Shown here piece by piece: positions 1 through 11,470 of a DNA stretch of 64,000 nt (position 1 is the first letter of the stretch; the number at the start of each line of letters is the position of its first letter). Origin of the DNA: Chytridium lagenaria (Eukaryota; Chytridiomycota; Chytridiomycetes; Chytridiales; Chytridiaceae); contig JAHLKC010000017.1 in the NCBI GenBank assembly GCA_025449115.1, positions 248,001 to 312,000 on the forward strand, given 5' to 3'. The translations under genes were made by a program, and so were the position numbers. Below the pieces are notes generated by a model. It saw nothing but the letters and a program-made list of their open reading frames with translations, was not told the DNA's origin and did no database searches.

Positions 1-320
1 CCCGAAAATTTACTCATCCGCGCACCTCTCGCATTAGTCCCTGTCATCGGAATATCCTTTGCGGTATGTATATCCTGAACATTGTACGATGCGGGTTTAA
101 CGACAGAAGGTTCCCCCTTAGCCGTTGTAACTCCAGCGGCGGCGGGCCTACGCTTTCTTTGGGGAGGTTTAACAACGAGAACTTTTCCCTTTGCGGTACG
201 TGGAGGTTTGGGAGATGCGGAAGGTTTGTAGCAGTCCAAAAGGTCGAGGGAAGTAAATTCGGGCAGAGAATTTACATTGCCGCATGACGAAGATTTCCCT
301 CTTTGAGATGGCGAGTCCAT
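1..320 (-). CDS. Unrecognised basic protein, 5' end only
   Basis: An open frame starts with ATG at 320 and runs leftwards off the window edge for 106 codons without a stop. The visible N-terminus has no signal peptide. It is rich in Ser, Pro, Lys and Arg, with a basic cluster reading KPPQRKRRP near residue 45-55 that could act as a nuclear localisation signal; this is inference. The next gene leftwards-transcribed ends at 426, so the two are in tandem with about 100 bases between. No domain is recognisable in the visible part. It could also be a first exon whose continuation lies outside the window. Confidence 0.5.
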   Translation of the reverse strand, partial: MDSPSQRGKSSSCGNVNSLPEFTSLDLLDCYKPSASPKPPRTAKGKVLVVKPPQRKRRPAAAGVTTAKGEPSVVKPASYNVQDIHTAKDIPMTGTNARGARMSKFS

Positions 321-425
321 GATCCTTTTATACTCATTGGAGAAACGTGTGGCGTGCTCGCTATAAAATGAAGTTTAGGGCAAGAGACAAAAGAGAGACG
401 AAGGAGAAAATAAGAAAGCTGATCC

Positions 426-1259
426 TTACTTTGCGAGGCTCACTATCACATTGACTCCACCCGAATTGGAAATACTGTTGTAGCACGACATGACGGAGGC
501 AGCATCGAGCATGTAGTTTTTGAATGCTTGTGTACAAGCAGTCCCAACATTGGTGTATGTGCTCTTTGCGGTCCTATGTGCTGCCATACGAACTGGCGCT
601 GCAGCTGGTTGAACACTATCGTGATACACTTCCTCGTCGTCATCGTTGGCCGTCCCTGGTCTATTCACGAGTTCGACGCTATCGTGATAAGCTTCCTCAT
701 CATCGTCAACCTTGATGATATTCATATCCACACTATCGTGGTAAGCTTCTTCGTCGTCATCCTTGGTGATTTGCTTGACGACGTGACGACGGGCAGATTT
801 CGCAGAGTTGTCGTAAACAGGTGCGGTTTGAACGTAAACGTCTTCATCTCCCTTAGGAGCGTTGGTAGCAACATCCATGTAAGCCTCCTCTTCATCGTCC
901 TTCTTCGGGCTTTCTTGAACAATGTGACGGCGAGGAGAGCTTGCTTTGGAGGCGGATGCAGCGTGTGAGTTGTTGTAAGCAGGCTCAGATTTGGGAGGGG
1001 TGTTGAAGTCCGTACTATCCATGTAAGTTTCTTCATCGTCGTCTTCTTTTTTCGATTGAGCGACTTTCTGGTGTGCATCAACGGCGACTGCATCCATCAC
1101 CACTGCCCTACGGTTGACATGAAGCGCGGCGTTTTGCGGAGCGGGGATGGCAGAGACATCTGTGGGGACGACGATGACGAAGGCAGAGAGAAGCAGAAGG
1201 AGAGTAGGTGCAGATGCCAGCACCCGCACGGTCCGGGATGTTCTCTCCCCAAACATCAT
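426..1259 (-). CDS. Secreted acidic tyrosine-repeat protein with dibasic sites
   Basis: A single-exon frame of 277 residues. Residues 1-37 form a signal peptide with a run of leucines and a likely cut after DVSA. The rest is hydrophilic and carries six related acidic units around residues 72-80, 121-128, 138-142, 167-177, 185-195 and 206-216. The last three share the core DDDEEAYHDSV or a one-residue variant. Arg-Arg pairs at 50-51, 110-111 and 157-158 resemble sites for the Golgi protease Kex2, so the precursor may be cut into peptides; this is inference. The C-terminus has only two cysteines (near 242 and 259). Tyr flanked by Asp/Glu also resembles tyrosine-sulfation sites. No family was recognised. 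It lies next to a WSC-chitosanase gene, which suggests a cell-surface role. Confidence 0.75.
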   Translation of the reverse strand: MMFGERTSRTVRVLASAPTLLLLLSAFVIVVPTDVSAIPAPQNAALHVNRRAVVMDAVAVDAHQKVAQSKKEDDDEETYMDSTDFNTPPKSEPAYNNSHAASASKASSPRRHIVQESPKKDDEEEAYMDVATNAPKGDEDVYVQTAPVYDNSAKSARRHVVKQITKDDDEEAYHDSVDMNIIKVDDDEEAYHDSVELVNRPGTANDDDEEVYHDSVQPAAAPVRMAAHRTAKSTYTNVGTACTQAFKNYMLDAASVMSCYNSISNSGGVNVIVSLAK

Positions 1260-1852
1260 TTCTGGAATTAGGGTGCCCTCGAGAGCCGGAGGATTGATGG
1301 GTTACTTGTGTCCTTTACGATGTGGACGGCTCTTACTTGTAGAGTTCTGGATAGGGAATGTAGTTTGTCACTTCAGGTTAAAATGTGTCTCTCAAGAGGT
1401 GTCTTTTTGGCTGACAAAGATCCAGAACTTGCCTCACGCGTCAACCCGTCTCATGCGCAAACGTGCTTGAGTCTGATCCCTGGTGATCATCAAAAGGCAG
1501 AGGTCTTCCTTTTATGATAAGCGGGTTTTGTTTATTCCTTTCAGTCTACGTAATTAGCTTGCAAAAGTGTCTTTGCTCCAAACGCTCAAAAAAGAGTTAA
1601 AAAAAGATATTGAGTTAGTTGTTCGCAATAAATAAATCGACAACATCTTCATGTCAACTGCTATTTATATAAGCGGAATTATATGCATGCTCTACAGCAA
1701 TCTCTTGAAAGAGTAGAAACTGTAGTTTTCTAAGTGACAACCTCCAAATGTAATATAAAAAGATAAAGTAAAAAAACAAAATAATCGTAGGTAAAACAAT
1801 ATAAATGAGCTAAACAAGAAAACGATGAAGAAAGGATCCTATCAATCCTCGT
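1260..1852. other. Intergenic: promoter of acidic-repeat gene and 3' region of chitosanase gene
   Basis: Nothing coding is supported here. The stretch from about 1520 to 1800 is AT-rich with poly-A/T runs. It would hold the promoter of the leftward gene starting at 1259 and the 3' UTR of the chitosanase gene ending at 1853. Confidence 0.5.
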
Positions 1853-4213
1853 TCACTGACACTTTACGGTGACAGGGCCGCCTCCATTCTCGAGAGCCTC
1901 CACTTGGCCACCGTCAAAGTTCATGTTGCCCTTCTCCACAAAGTGAAGGTACCTGTGAAATAAAATTCGTTAACGTCGCTTTACACCTTTGCCGAAGGAA
2001 AAAGGACAAAGCCAAAGTAGTAAGCCTATACTTACGATCTAACGCGGTAAAGGGTTCCAGCATAAGCCCCTCCCATCTCATTCAACTTCTCCATTCTCTT
2101 TTGTAAGTACTCCTTCAACCACGCGTTCTCATCACCACCACTTGCGGGAGTCGCCGCACCTACTCTTTTCACAATATCCTCCATACCACCCTTCCCAAGT
2201 TGGATTGACGAATCAAATAACTGTCCAACAGCAGCAGCCGTCTTTAATCCCAGTCTCTGCACAACGTCCTTGTTAGGAGCAAGATAATCCTGCGCCTCAA
2301 TCATCTTTTGGGCCTTTCCAAAGTTGGGGTCGCTGTCTGCCGCGCTCTTCCAGACATCACAGAATCCGTCCAGACCGGAAACCGCACCACTACCTGTGAC
2401 GCCTTGACTTCCTGCACCCCGAGCTGAACTGAGAGAGCCCTCAAAGCTGTCGAATTTATTGCCGCCGAGTTTTTTGTATTCCTGAATAACTTTCATGATG
2501 GAACCAGAGGCTGTGGTGAATTGGATGAAACCGGCAGAAATCCCTTGACCATCGTCGTTGTTGCCACAGGCGCCAAAGTTGGGGCTGTCAAAAACAAGTT
2601 AGAAATTAGACGAAACGTAGTTGCTAGGATTGATGCACTTACGTCAATGAACTTGTTTCAAAGATGGATGTAATCTTGACGATAATATCATATTGACAGT
2701 CACTTAAATTCTGTTCTGCAAGCATAGGGTCCGACGATAGACCTCCACCACCACCCCCTCCACCTCCACTTCCACCTGGCTTAGTTTTTAGAGTACCAAC
2801 TTCGCCTAAACCACCAAGGCCACCAGCCGGACCAGGAGCTTGCGGTGCTTCTACAGGTATAATAGGTGTGGCTCCATTGAGGCTAGGAATATGGTAGGCT
2901 GTGAGACGCCACGATCCACCACATGTCTGTGAAGGATCAGCGCTACAAGCCATGTTGCATTCAGAACGGTCGGCTTCCGAAGTTTTGACATCAACGGCCG
3001 GGGTACCAGTCGCCCAACATTCCTTTTAACAGTGAATCAAAAATATGAGTAAAAAAGAAGAAAAAAGAAAACCCCAAATAAACCTCACCCCTCCATACTC
3101 CATTCCGAAATATGCCATCTTACTTTGGATTGCCTTTTGAAAACAGTCTCCAAACTTTGAATCTGCCTTCATCAGCTGGGTCCCGAACAAGCGTTGCTCT
3201 TTTGACGGTTCTTTGACACATCCCAGGATTTCAACGGAGGGTAATCCACCCAAAGGCTGCTGTGAGGGAGGCATGCCACCGGGTGCAGTTCCGGTACCAG
3301 GAACTCCTCCAGGTGCCGAAGTGCCAGGAAGACCTCCAGGAACAGTGGTTCCAGGAACTCCTCCCGGAACAGAAGTGCCAGGAACGCCTCCAGACACACC
3401 TCCAGGGACAGGCACACCTCCAGGGACAGGCACACCTCCAGGGACAGGTACACCTCCAGGGACAGGCACACCTCCAGGGACAGGCACACCTCCAGGACCA
3501 GCAACGTCTGGAGTCGTCACAGTAATAGCCCCAGATCCAGTTCCAGGAGCGGTTCCGGGCATTACTGCAGGAGCGGCGACAGCAGGAAGTTGCTGAGGCT
3601 TTCTATGTTTAGTGCGATGAGAAGCGACCTGCGGGGGTTGATGAGACGCTGGTCTCCGAGTATTGGCAGGAACGGCCTCGTTCTGCGCAGGGGCGGTGTC
3701 CTTTTCAGGTTGAAGATGAGCGGGTCTTCGAGCGTCCCATGAATTGGAAGAACCCTGTTCATTTTTTGTCGTAGTATCCTGTTGAGAATTGTGATGTCCT
3801 AGCCTGGGAGCATTCCATGACGTTGACGATGCGTTATCATTTGCTGCAGCGACTACATCCTGCGCACTCCATGCAGTGCTTTTCCTTTCATCATTCGCGG
3901 GTGCCGCAGCGGCTTTCTGACGGTGTCGGGAAGAGTTTTCGGCGGCTGGGATGACAGCCTGAGGAGCAACAGCTTGAGAGACATGATGCCTGGAGTTGGA
4001 AGTCATCAAGCCCGTTGCACCATTTTGCTGGTCTAGTGCTGAGTTTCCGTATAAAGCACCAACGAGGTCGTTGGCGGCGGTCAGATCCCAAGATGATGCA
4101 TGTGGAGCGGCGAGTGCGTTGACTGAAACGATTGAGGAAGCTGCACAAAGGAAGGTGAGGATGTTCGTCCGAACGTGGGATTGACGCGGTGCTAACGATG
4201 AGGAGGACACCAT
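1853..4213 (-). CDS. Secreted WSC-domain chitosanase (GH46)
   Basis: Four exons (4213-3089, 3022-2643, 2584-2036, 1952-1853) give an intact frame of about 717 residues. A signal peptide (residues 1-36) is followed by a disordered region, then a collagen-like tract of Pro-Gly-Gly-Val-Pro-Val repeats (about 240-315). One WSC domain (about 330-425) contains YFGMEYGG and NMACSADPSQTCGG. A glycine-rich linker leads into a GH46 chitosanase domain, which in known members hydrolyses beta-1,4 bonds of chitosan. The family's catalytic Glu is visible in KITSIFE (about residue 497) and the catalytic Asp in NNDDGQGIS (about 513). FTTASGS and SGGDENAWL also fit the family. The WSC module probably tethers the enzyme to a polysaccharide wall. 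GH46 is best known from bacteria, so lateral origin is possible but not shown. Confidence 0.9.
3397..3498. repeat. 18-bp coding tandem repeat (PGGVPV)
   Basis: About five near-identical copies of an 18-base unit, in frame within the chitosanase gene, encode the collagen-like hexapeptide Pro-Gly-Gly-Val-Pro-Val. Divergent copies continue towards 3300. Units of whole codons can vary in number without breaking the frame, so this is a likely length-polymorphic linker. Confidence 0.9.
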
Positions 4214-4613
4214 CGCGTACTGGCGATTAGTTGAGTATAGCGAGTTCCAGAATCACCAGCTCGCTTTTCCACTTGATGCAGCTTGATGGCTGAATTCTTT
4301 CCTCGATGGAAGGAGCAGGTGTTGACGATGGCGAGCAAAAAGCGTGTCTATCACTCTCCCATCTGACAATTTAAAGGACAAAATTGAGACACAGAAACAC
4401 AGTCCAACGGATTATTGCAAGCCTGAGGTGAAACCACGCCCATGGCTACGGCTTCACTTGCTTTTGGTACAAAAATAAAAAGGTCGTATACATATTTATC
4501 AAATTACATACGAAAACAGGATTTCTATATTTATAACTACACGGAACATTGAAAGGGATGATGGATTCCAAGAAAAAAAAACAAAATTTTAAACGAAAAA
4601 AACAACTGCATCC
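4214..4613. other. Intergenic: promoter of chitosanase gene
   Basis: About 400 non-coding bases between two leftward genes. They hold the upstream region of the chitosanase gene and the 3' region of the eight-WSC gene. AT-rich runs lie at 4470-4600. No specific motif is called. Confidence 0.5.
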
Positions 4614-7600
4614 TCATTGCTTTTGTTGCTCAACCTGCGGCTTCATCACCGCAGGTTGAGGCTTTTCAACAGCCGGCTTCACTTCCTCATCCCTCGCCGG
4701 GTTACCCTTTGGAATTTTTGCACCCATGCTTGTAATCGCATAGGCCGTGAGCCTCCATGGTCCACCACACGTCTCACTGCTGGCTTTGCTGCAAGCCATG
4801 TTACATTCATCGCTGAATGCGAAATGGTCGGACACGTCTTCCACAAAGTTCTTATCACCATAACATTCCTGAAAACAATATGTTAGCACTTATAGTCGCA
4901 AAGAAAGAGGAAGAACATTGAATACTAACCCCTCCATTTTGAAGACCGAAGTAGGCGTACCCTTTGTTTGCAGCCTTCAAAGCACACGACTCTGTATCTT
5001 CACCTTTTCCAAGCAAGTCATTCAACAACCTGTCATTGTTGTCATGCGGCACGGGCTCACGTAAACACCCAACAAACTGATAATCATCAGTTGGAGGTCC
5101 CTGCTTAATATCTGAGCTCCCAAGCTCGGAATTCCGAATGCGCTGATGGTCCAATCCGCGCCACATTTTTTGGATCCGTCTTTGCGGCACGCAACTCACA
5201 GTCGCCTGAGTTGAGGATATGTTCGGTGGGGTTCAAGGCAAAGTCGTTACCAGCGAAACAAGTCTATGTACACAGACAGTTTTGTAAGAACATTAAGGCC
5301 TAGGTAACAAAACATAAAAAAAAAGTGTACTCACTCCTCCATTTTCCAATCCAAAGAACTTCAACTTTTTATCAAAAGCCATCTGTCCACACTCCTCGAT
5401 ACTCGCGGTATCCGCGAGCTTTGTCGTTAACCAATCTCTTGTTCTCTTGATGTGGCCATGGTTGTCTCAAACAAGCCATCGATTTGATATCAACCTTCTT
5501 TGCGGGCTCAACCGGCTTCACGGGCACAGCGGGTTTCACGGGCTCGGCAGGCTTTACGGGCACAGCTGGCTTCACAGGCTCGACCGGCTTCGCAGGCACA
5601 GGGTCACTGGTAGGGTTGCCCCTCGGGATTTCTTTGTCTGGTACAGTTGGCATGGCAAAAGTGAGAAGCCGCCATTGACCTCCACAGTCTTGATTCGGGT
5701 CTGCCCTACAATCTTGGTAACATTCGTTTTCCCGAGCGAATTGCTGGTTGACGATGTCTGGGAAATCTTCGTCGGCAAAGCAAACCTGAAAAGAATAAAA
5801 AGTTAAGCTCTGGAAGCCTGGAAAGACGGGAATACTTACGCCTCCTGCCTCAAGCCCGAAGAACTTCAGCCCCTTATCAAAGGCCTTCCGTCCGCAAGTT
5901 TCTAAAGTCTCATTTTCTCCAAGACGTATCTCCAAGATGCGATCAGTGTCCTTGTTAGGGTATGGCTCACGCAAGCATCCAACATATTTGTAATCTTTCG
6001 CATTAGGAGGTTTCGGTGCAGCCGCTGGTGGTGCCGCTGCCGGGGGTGGTTTCGGTGCAGCCGCCGGTGGTGCGGCTGCAGGAGGTGCGGCTGCAGGATC
6101 ATTCTTCGGCTCGCCCCTTGGCATAACCCCTCCTAAACTTGGCACAACGTACGTGGCAAGTCTCCCAATTTGATCCACAATTCTGTTTCGGTTAGATGTG
6201 CAAGCCATATTGCAATCTTGCTGGAACCCAAATTGCTGAGACACATCAACGTTAAATTTAGAGGCAGCCCAGCATTGCTAAATGTAAGGGGTTAGTGATA
6301 ATGCGTATGAAATATAAACTCACCCCTCCATATTCGAGACCGAAGTAGGCGTACTTGTTGTCGGTCGCCTTTTGGCACAAGACCAGATATCGTCGGTATA
6401 CCCGAGAATATTTGGCAGAAGGCGATTTGAGTTCCAAGGAAGCGGCTCTCGTAGACATCCGACGTAATCGAAATCGTTAGTAGGTTTGCCAGTGGGGATT
6501 TCCTTGGCTGGGACCTTTGGCATCGCATAGACACTGATACGCCAGAAGCCACCACAATTTTCAGAAGCGTCAGCGGTACACGGCATGTTGCAATCTCCCT
6601 CAGCCGCAAATTGAGAAGTAATATCGTCAGGGAAATCGTTGTCGGCCCAACATTCCTATTTGCCATCAGCTACTGCACTAGAAAAGAAAGTATGCACACT
6701 CTCAACTCACCCCTCCATACTCCAATCCAAAGAACTTGTAGTTGCCCCGCTTTCGCTTTCTCCGCACATCCGTCCATAACCTCATTATCTCCAATCCTGT
6801 TCTGCAATATCCGCACGCCATGATTCCACGGGTAAGGCTCACGAATACATCCGACGTATTTATACGATTCTTCCACAGCCGGGGCCATAATAGGAGGGGT
6901 TTGCGTAACTCCGCCCTTGGGATTCTTAGCACCTAACGCTTCAATACCATAGACGTTCAATCGGAACCCTGCACCGCACATTTGTTGCTTGTTGGAGCTA
7001 CAAGGCATATTGCATTCGTTTTCAGAGGTAACGAGAGGAGCCGCGTCAACATTAAATCTGGAACCAGCCCAGCATTCCTATTGTTATCGTTATTACTACC
7101 ACGATTGAAGCAAAAGGCATACCGATCCATATTGCAATCCCAAAGTAAGCCATGTTATAAGATTTGGCGAGATCACGGCAACTCTCAATAGTCGAAGGGT
7201 TGGCGATGTAGTATGGTAACAGCCTCAGGGAATAATCGACAGTGGGTTCCATGAAACATCCATAATACATCGCGTCTCCTTTAGTGATAGCGTAATCGTC
7301 TCTTGGCGTGCCCTTAAATACCTTCCCACCTAGACTAGGGATAGCATATGCCGCAAGTCTCCAATATCCACCACAGTTCATCTCGGATTCTTTGAGCAGG
7401 TCATGTCACAGCTTTCCTCAAATGCAAACTGGTCTTCCACGCCTTCAATAAACTCACTCTCGGCAAAGCATTGCTATTAACGATGTCAGGATCTCATAGT
7501 AATAAAAAGTACAACGTACCCCTCCCCATTCCAGACCAAAATATTTGAAGCCCCTATCCATCGCCTTTTGCGCGCAAGAGTCAGGGTCTTCTCGATCTCC

Positions 7601-8402
7601 CAGCTTATTAATTAGCAGACGATGGTCTTCGGCGAGGGGTAACGGTTCCCTCATGCACCCAATATACTTGAAGCCCTCTTCAGGTTCCTGTGGGCGAGGG
7701 TCAGGCCTTTCAGGCTCTTCAGGTTTCTCAGGAAGGTCGATCGACATTTCATTTTCGGGGATAGAGAAAGCGGAAAGATGCCATGATCCTCCGCAGTTTT
7801 GCTCTTCATCCTTATGGCACGGTATTTGGCATTCAGATTGATCCGCTTGCTGCTCTGATACATCGTTTTCAAACTTATTGGCCGCCCAACATTCCTGTGA
7901 ATCACTTAGCTGAGGTAAAGGAGAAGAGACCCACCCATCCTGCTTCAACGCCAAAGTATCTCATTCCAGCTCTTCTGGCAGCCGTCGCGCATATCCGGAA
8001 GGTTGTTCCGCTATGAAGCATCTTTGAGAGCATTCTGTTGTCGTGAGAATGGGGTTCGGGCTCACTCAGACATCCAATGTATTTCACTTGAAATACGTTA
8101 TCTTCCATCGTCCTGGAATTCACGTCTTTAACCGTTAGGATGTCATTATGTTTCAAGGTATAATTTTGTGATGATCGTTTGCTGATGACAACGGAGGATG
8201 TGTCTTCTTTCGGAGATGAGACTATGGCGTGGCGAAAAGGGGTTTGAAAGATATTTTGGAACAAGCTCCAGACGGATGGCGATGACGAAGAATCTGATGA
8301 TGTGGGTGATGCAATTGCTGGAGCTGCCAGTAACAGAAGCATCATGCATGGAACCATTTGAACGCCGCTGTTCTTACAGACAGCAGTCCTTTTGGTGTCC
8401 AT
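4614..8402 (-). CDS. Secreted protein with eight WSC domains
   Basis: A signal peptide ends in MMLLLLAAPAIA; ATG at 8402 or 8357 both work, and 8357 gives the most classical one. Eight WSC domains follow, marked by GC-x-x-EP starts such as YIGCLSEP, YVGCIREP and FVGCLREP. Linkers are rich in Pro, Glu, Lys or Ala (AAPPAAAPKPP; VKPAVPVKPAEP). The protein ends in a short KPAVEKPQP tail with no membrane segment or GPI signal, so it is probably released or wall-bound. Every WSC is split by a phase-0 intron at the same codon. The printed sequence has single-base frame breaks near 7391, 7140, 6747, 6375, 6160-6180, 5421, 5195 and 5105, mostly in homopolymers, with coding sense kept on both sides. 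I read these as sequencing indels, although pseudogene decay is not excluded. WSC domains bind carbohydrate in known wall sensors and secreted proteins. Confidence 0.85.
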
Positions 8403-9602
8403 GACCACTTGGCGAGAACGAAAGAAAGATTCTGCAGCAACGGGGTGTCTTGCAATTCCTCCTTTCACCGTATTGCCTCTGGGCTGCTACAGGTACAAAG
8501 ACGATTTCAGAACTTTTTATGAACACTGCAGCCGATGGAAGCGGCTAAGACGATGGGGGAGTTGTTTATGAAAGACAGTTGCCCTCACTAATATGGTCCA
8601 ACGTGACAATTCCCAGTGTGTCTCTATATCAGCACCATTCATGAGACATGTTTTTTGTGCCTTAGGACACCTCACCTCGACGTGATAGGCACGTACGTGT
8701 GTGCGCATCGCAGTTGCGATGACGGAAAGCTACGGCAAACGCGTCAGGGTATGTTGTTCTTCACACAGCTTGGTAGAACCTTTATGGCTTTTTAACGGCT
8801 TTGACGGTTGAAAAGCCATTGTTGAAAAAACCATCGCAAAAACCTTCCGTTTTAAAAAACTTCCTTCATCTGTTGGAAGTCATCGCATTTGCACCGCCTC
8901 GCATTGCGCGAATGTTATCATAGTATGGAGTTAAACACGACTCTGAACCGAAAATTAAATTGCACACAAACAATTGAATGAGAGAAAATAAAAGTCCAAC
9001 CTTTTTAATACATTAAAATAAACATTGGATAAAAGGGTTATAAAACGGTGTCTTCAACAATGTGGGTTATTATGAGATAAATGATATTTTCCAATAAAAT
9101 GACATAAAAAACTTCAAGTATTTCTGTCGAGCGTCTTATTGTCGAACTAATTCAACAAATTGCATTGCAACAAGTTCCAGCGCCGATGACCAGCCATCAT
9201 CACCCCTTACAATAGGACTCTCCAAGCATCTCACATCGTATCACTTATCCAAACGCCAAACACCTGATGCCGGGTGTCGTCGTGGGACACGTAGTCTTCA
9301 CTAAAGACGTTAGCACAGAGCACCTCTTTTCTTCATGACCTGCACCATCATCACATCGTGATCAGATAAGATTCTTGTCAGAGTCTCATGAATGAATCGC
9401 TTTCCATCTTACTTTTATTTGTTTTTCAGCTCTCACATTTTACTGTTGCTCTCTCTGACCGCGTGCCGTGTTTTCTTGTTATTTAATTTTATTTTAAGAA
9501 AAGAATTTACGCGGCAAAGAAAAAAAAAAAAAGAATAAAAATAAAGGTTGGAGGTGATACTGAACTGGGCACTTTGAATTCTCAAAAACCTTTGAAAACA
9601 CT
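8403..9602. promoter_or_regulatory. Shared upstream region of two divergent WSC genes
   Basis: About 1.2 kb lies between the leftward eight-WSC gene and the rightward four-WSC gene, with no supported coding region. It contains several AT-rich tracts (8940-9130, 9480-9545). The divergent arrangement suggests shared regulation, which is inference. No specific operator motif was identified. Confidence 0.4.
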
Positions 9603-11470
9603 ATGACGTCCATGACGGCGAGCATGGAGCCCATACCCTCCCTCATCTTTCTTTCCATCCTCATCAAGGTGGCCGTAGGAGGTCCTATTTCGTCAGTGCT
9701 AGATGCATCTGCACATGCAGTCCATGGGAGGCTTAGAAGGGCCGACCAGGATCCAAGTCCAGCTGAGCTATCGAGGAAGACTCCAGGATGCCACTTCGCA
9801 CCGCCGTCTTCAGAAGCACAAGTTGAGTTCAGCTACATTGGTTGTCTCAAGGAACCTCAAGATGGGATATTAAGTCGTAATCTGCTTTCGCAGCGGATGG
9901 GTAGGGACAAGGATCCAGAGTCTTGTGCGAAATTGGCCGCTGATGCGGGTTTGGCTTACTTTGGATTAAAGTATGGCGGTGTGAGTAAAACCATATTTAC
10001 TTTACTTGATTCCTTTGCACTTTTCAATCTTAACACATTTTCTATAGCAATGTTGGGCGGGTACAAAGTTTGAAGTCGACGCTGCATTTCAGTTTGCACC
10101 ATCTGGCGATTGCAACATGCCATGCATCTCTGATGACAAAGATACTTGCGGTGCGGCTTTGCTGCTCTCAACTTATGCCATTCCCAAACTTGGAGGTGTC
10201 ATTCCTACTGCCTCTTCAAATTCAACCATAGTTAAAGTACCGGATCTATATAACTACATCGGATGCCTTAGGGAGCCTGAGGTCGGCAACACGAACCGCC
10301 GTTTGTTGGCTCGGAGACTGGCAAAAGGTCAAGTTGACATAAAATCTTGTGCGAACTTTGCCATCGCTTCGGGTCTTCCATATTTTGGCTTACAATTTGG
10401 CGATGTCAGTATTTTATTTCTTTCTCCTCTCCTTTATTATTTGCAAGCGACTTACCCTAAGATATTTTGGTAAAAAGGAATGCTGGGCGGGGTTGAATTT
10501 TATACTAGACGCAACGCGGCAGTTTGTATCGCCAGATGATTGTAACATGAAGTGTACTTTAAATGATAATGAAACTTGCGGCGCCGCTTGGAGACTTTCG
10601 ACTTACGCTATACCCAGCCTTGGAGGAGTTGTACCTACCGCGAATACTCAAATGAACAACGGCCAATATACTTCCATCGGGTGTCTTCGTGAGCCCTTTC
10701 CCAACAACCCTACCAATCGTATACTCCGAATTAAAATTGCGGAAAACCAAGATTTCAAAGCATGTGCACAACAAGCACAGGAGAAAAGCTACAAGTTCTT
10801 CGGATTGCAGTTTGGCGGGGTTAGTTTCCCTTTTTAATCTTCTTGTTTTGAGTCGAGATATCTTTGTAGTAAAATTAACAGCGGCGTATTTTAGGAATGT
10901 TGGGCAGCTAATGCGTTCCCTGTAAATATTGCGACGCGGTTCGCCAATGCTCTCGACTGCAACATGAAATGCAATTCAAACCCTGATGAAAATTGCGGCG
11001 GTTTCTACAGGCTCCAAGCCTATGCTATGCCAGGTGTCTCTAAGGATCTTATCCCAACAGGCACGCCAAGCTCAGATTTTTATCCGATCGGGTGCCTAAA
11101 AGACAACGACCAACAACGTCTTCTTCAAGCTAGATTGACCGAAACCGTCATCAACATTGAGCAATGCGCAATTTGGGCTGGAACTCAAGGGTACGGGTAC
11201 TTTGGGTTGCAATATGGCGAGGTTCGTTTGTTTTCTTAAATTCAACTTTAATTGTCCTGTACTTTTGTTGTTTTTAACGTTTTTATTTGGCGATAGGAAT
11301 GTTGGGGTGGAAGAAAGTTTGAGCTTGATCCTTCGAAAGAGTTCGCGCCTCTCCAGGAATGTAGTATGAAGTGTCGGAGCGGAGAAGATTGTGGTGGATT
11401 TTTTAGAATGTCTGCCTTTTATATTCCAAGTCAAGGTGGCGCGATGGTTATTGAGACTCCTATCCTTTGA
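9603..11470 (+). CDS. Secreted protein with four WSC domains
   Basis: Five exons (9603-9980, 10048-10404, 10478-10819, 10895-11221, 11297-11470) give an uninterrupted frame of 525 residues. The N-terminus MEPIPSLIFLSILIKVAVGG is a signal peptide; upstream in-frame Met codons are also possible. Four WSC domains follow, each starting with a GCL-x-x-x motif and carrying YFGLxxG before, and C-W after, a phase-0 intron. All four introns fall at the same place in the domain, so internal exons of 357, 342 and 327 bases are symmetric and could be duplicated without a frame change. The fourth domain lacks the usual EP (GCLKDND). There is no membrane anchor, so it is probably secreted or wall-associated. 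It is divergent from the eight-WSC paralogue and, unlike it, has no frame breaks. Confidence 0.92.

Noticed and set aside
3397..3498. Regularly spaced repeat resembling a CRISPR array
   Set aside because: The units are directly adjacent without spacers and encode an in-frame hexapeptide. This is a eukaryotic coding repeat.
3213..3596. Long plus-strand frames rich in Pro-Gly-Thr across the chitosanase gene
   Set aside because: They are mirror images of the 18-base repeat, which is open on both strands. The minus frame has the signal peptide, splice sites and catalytic domain.
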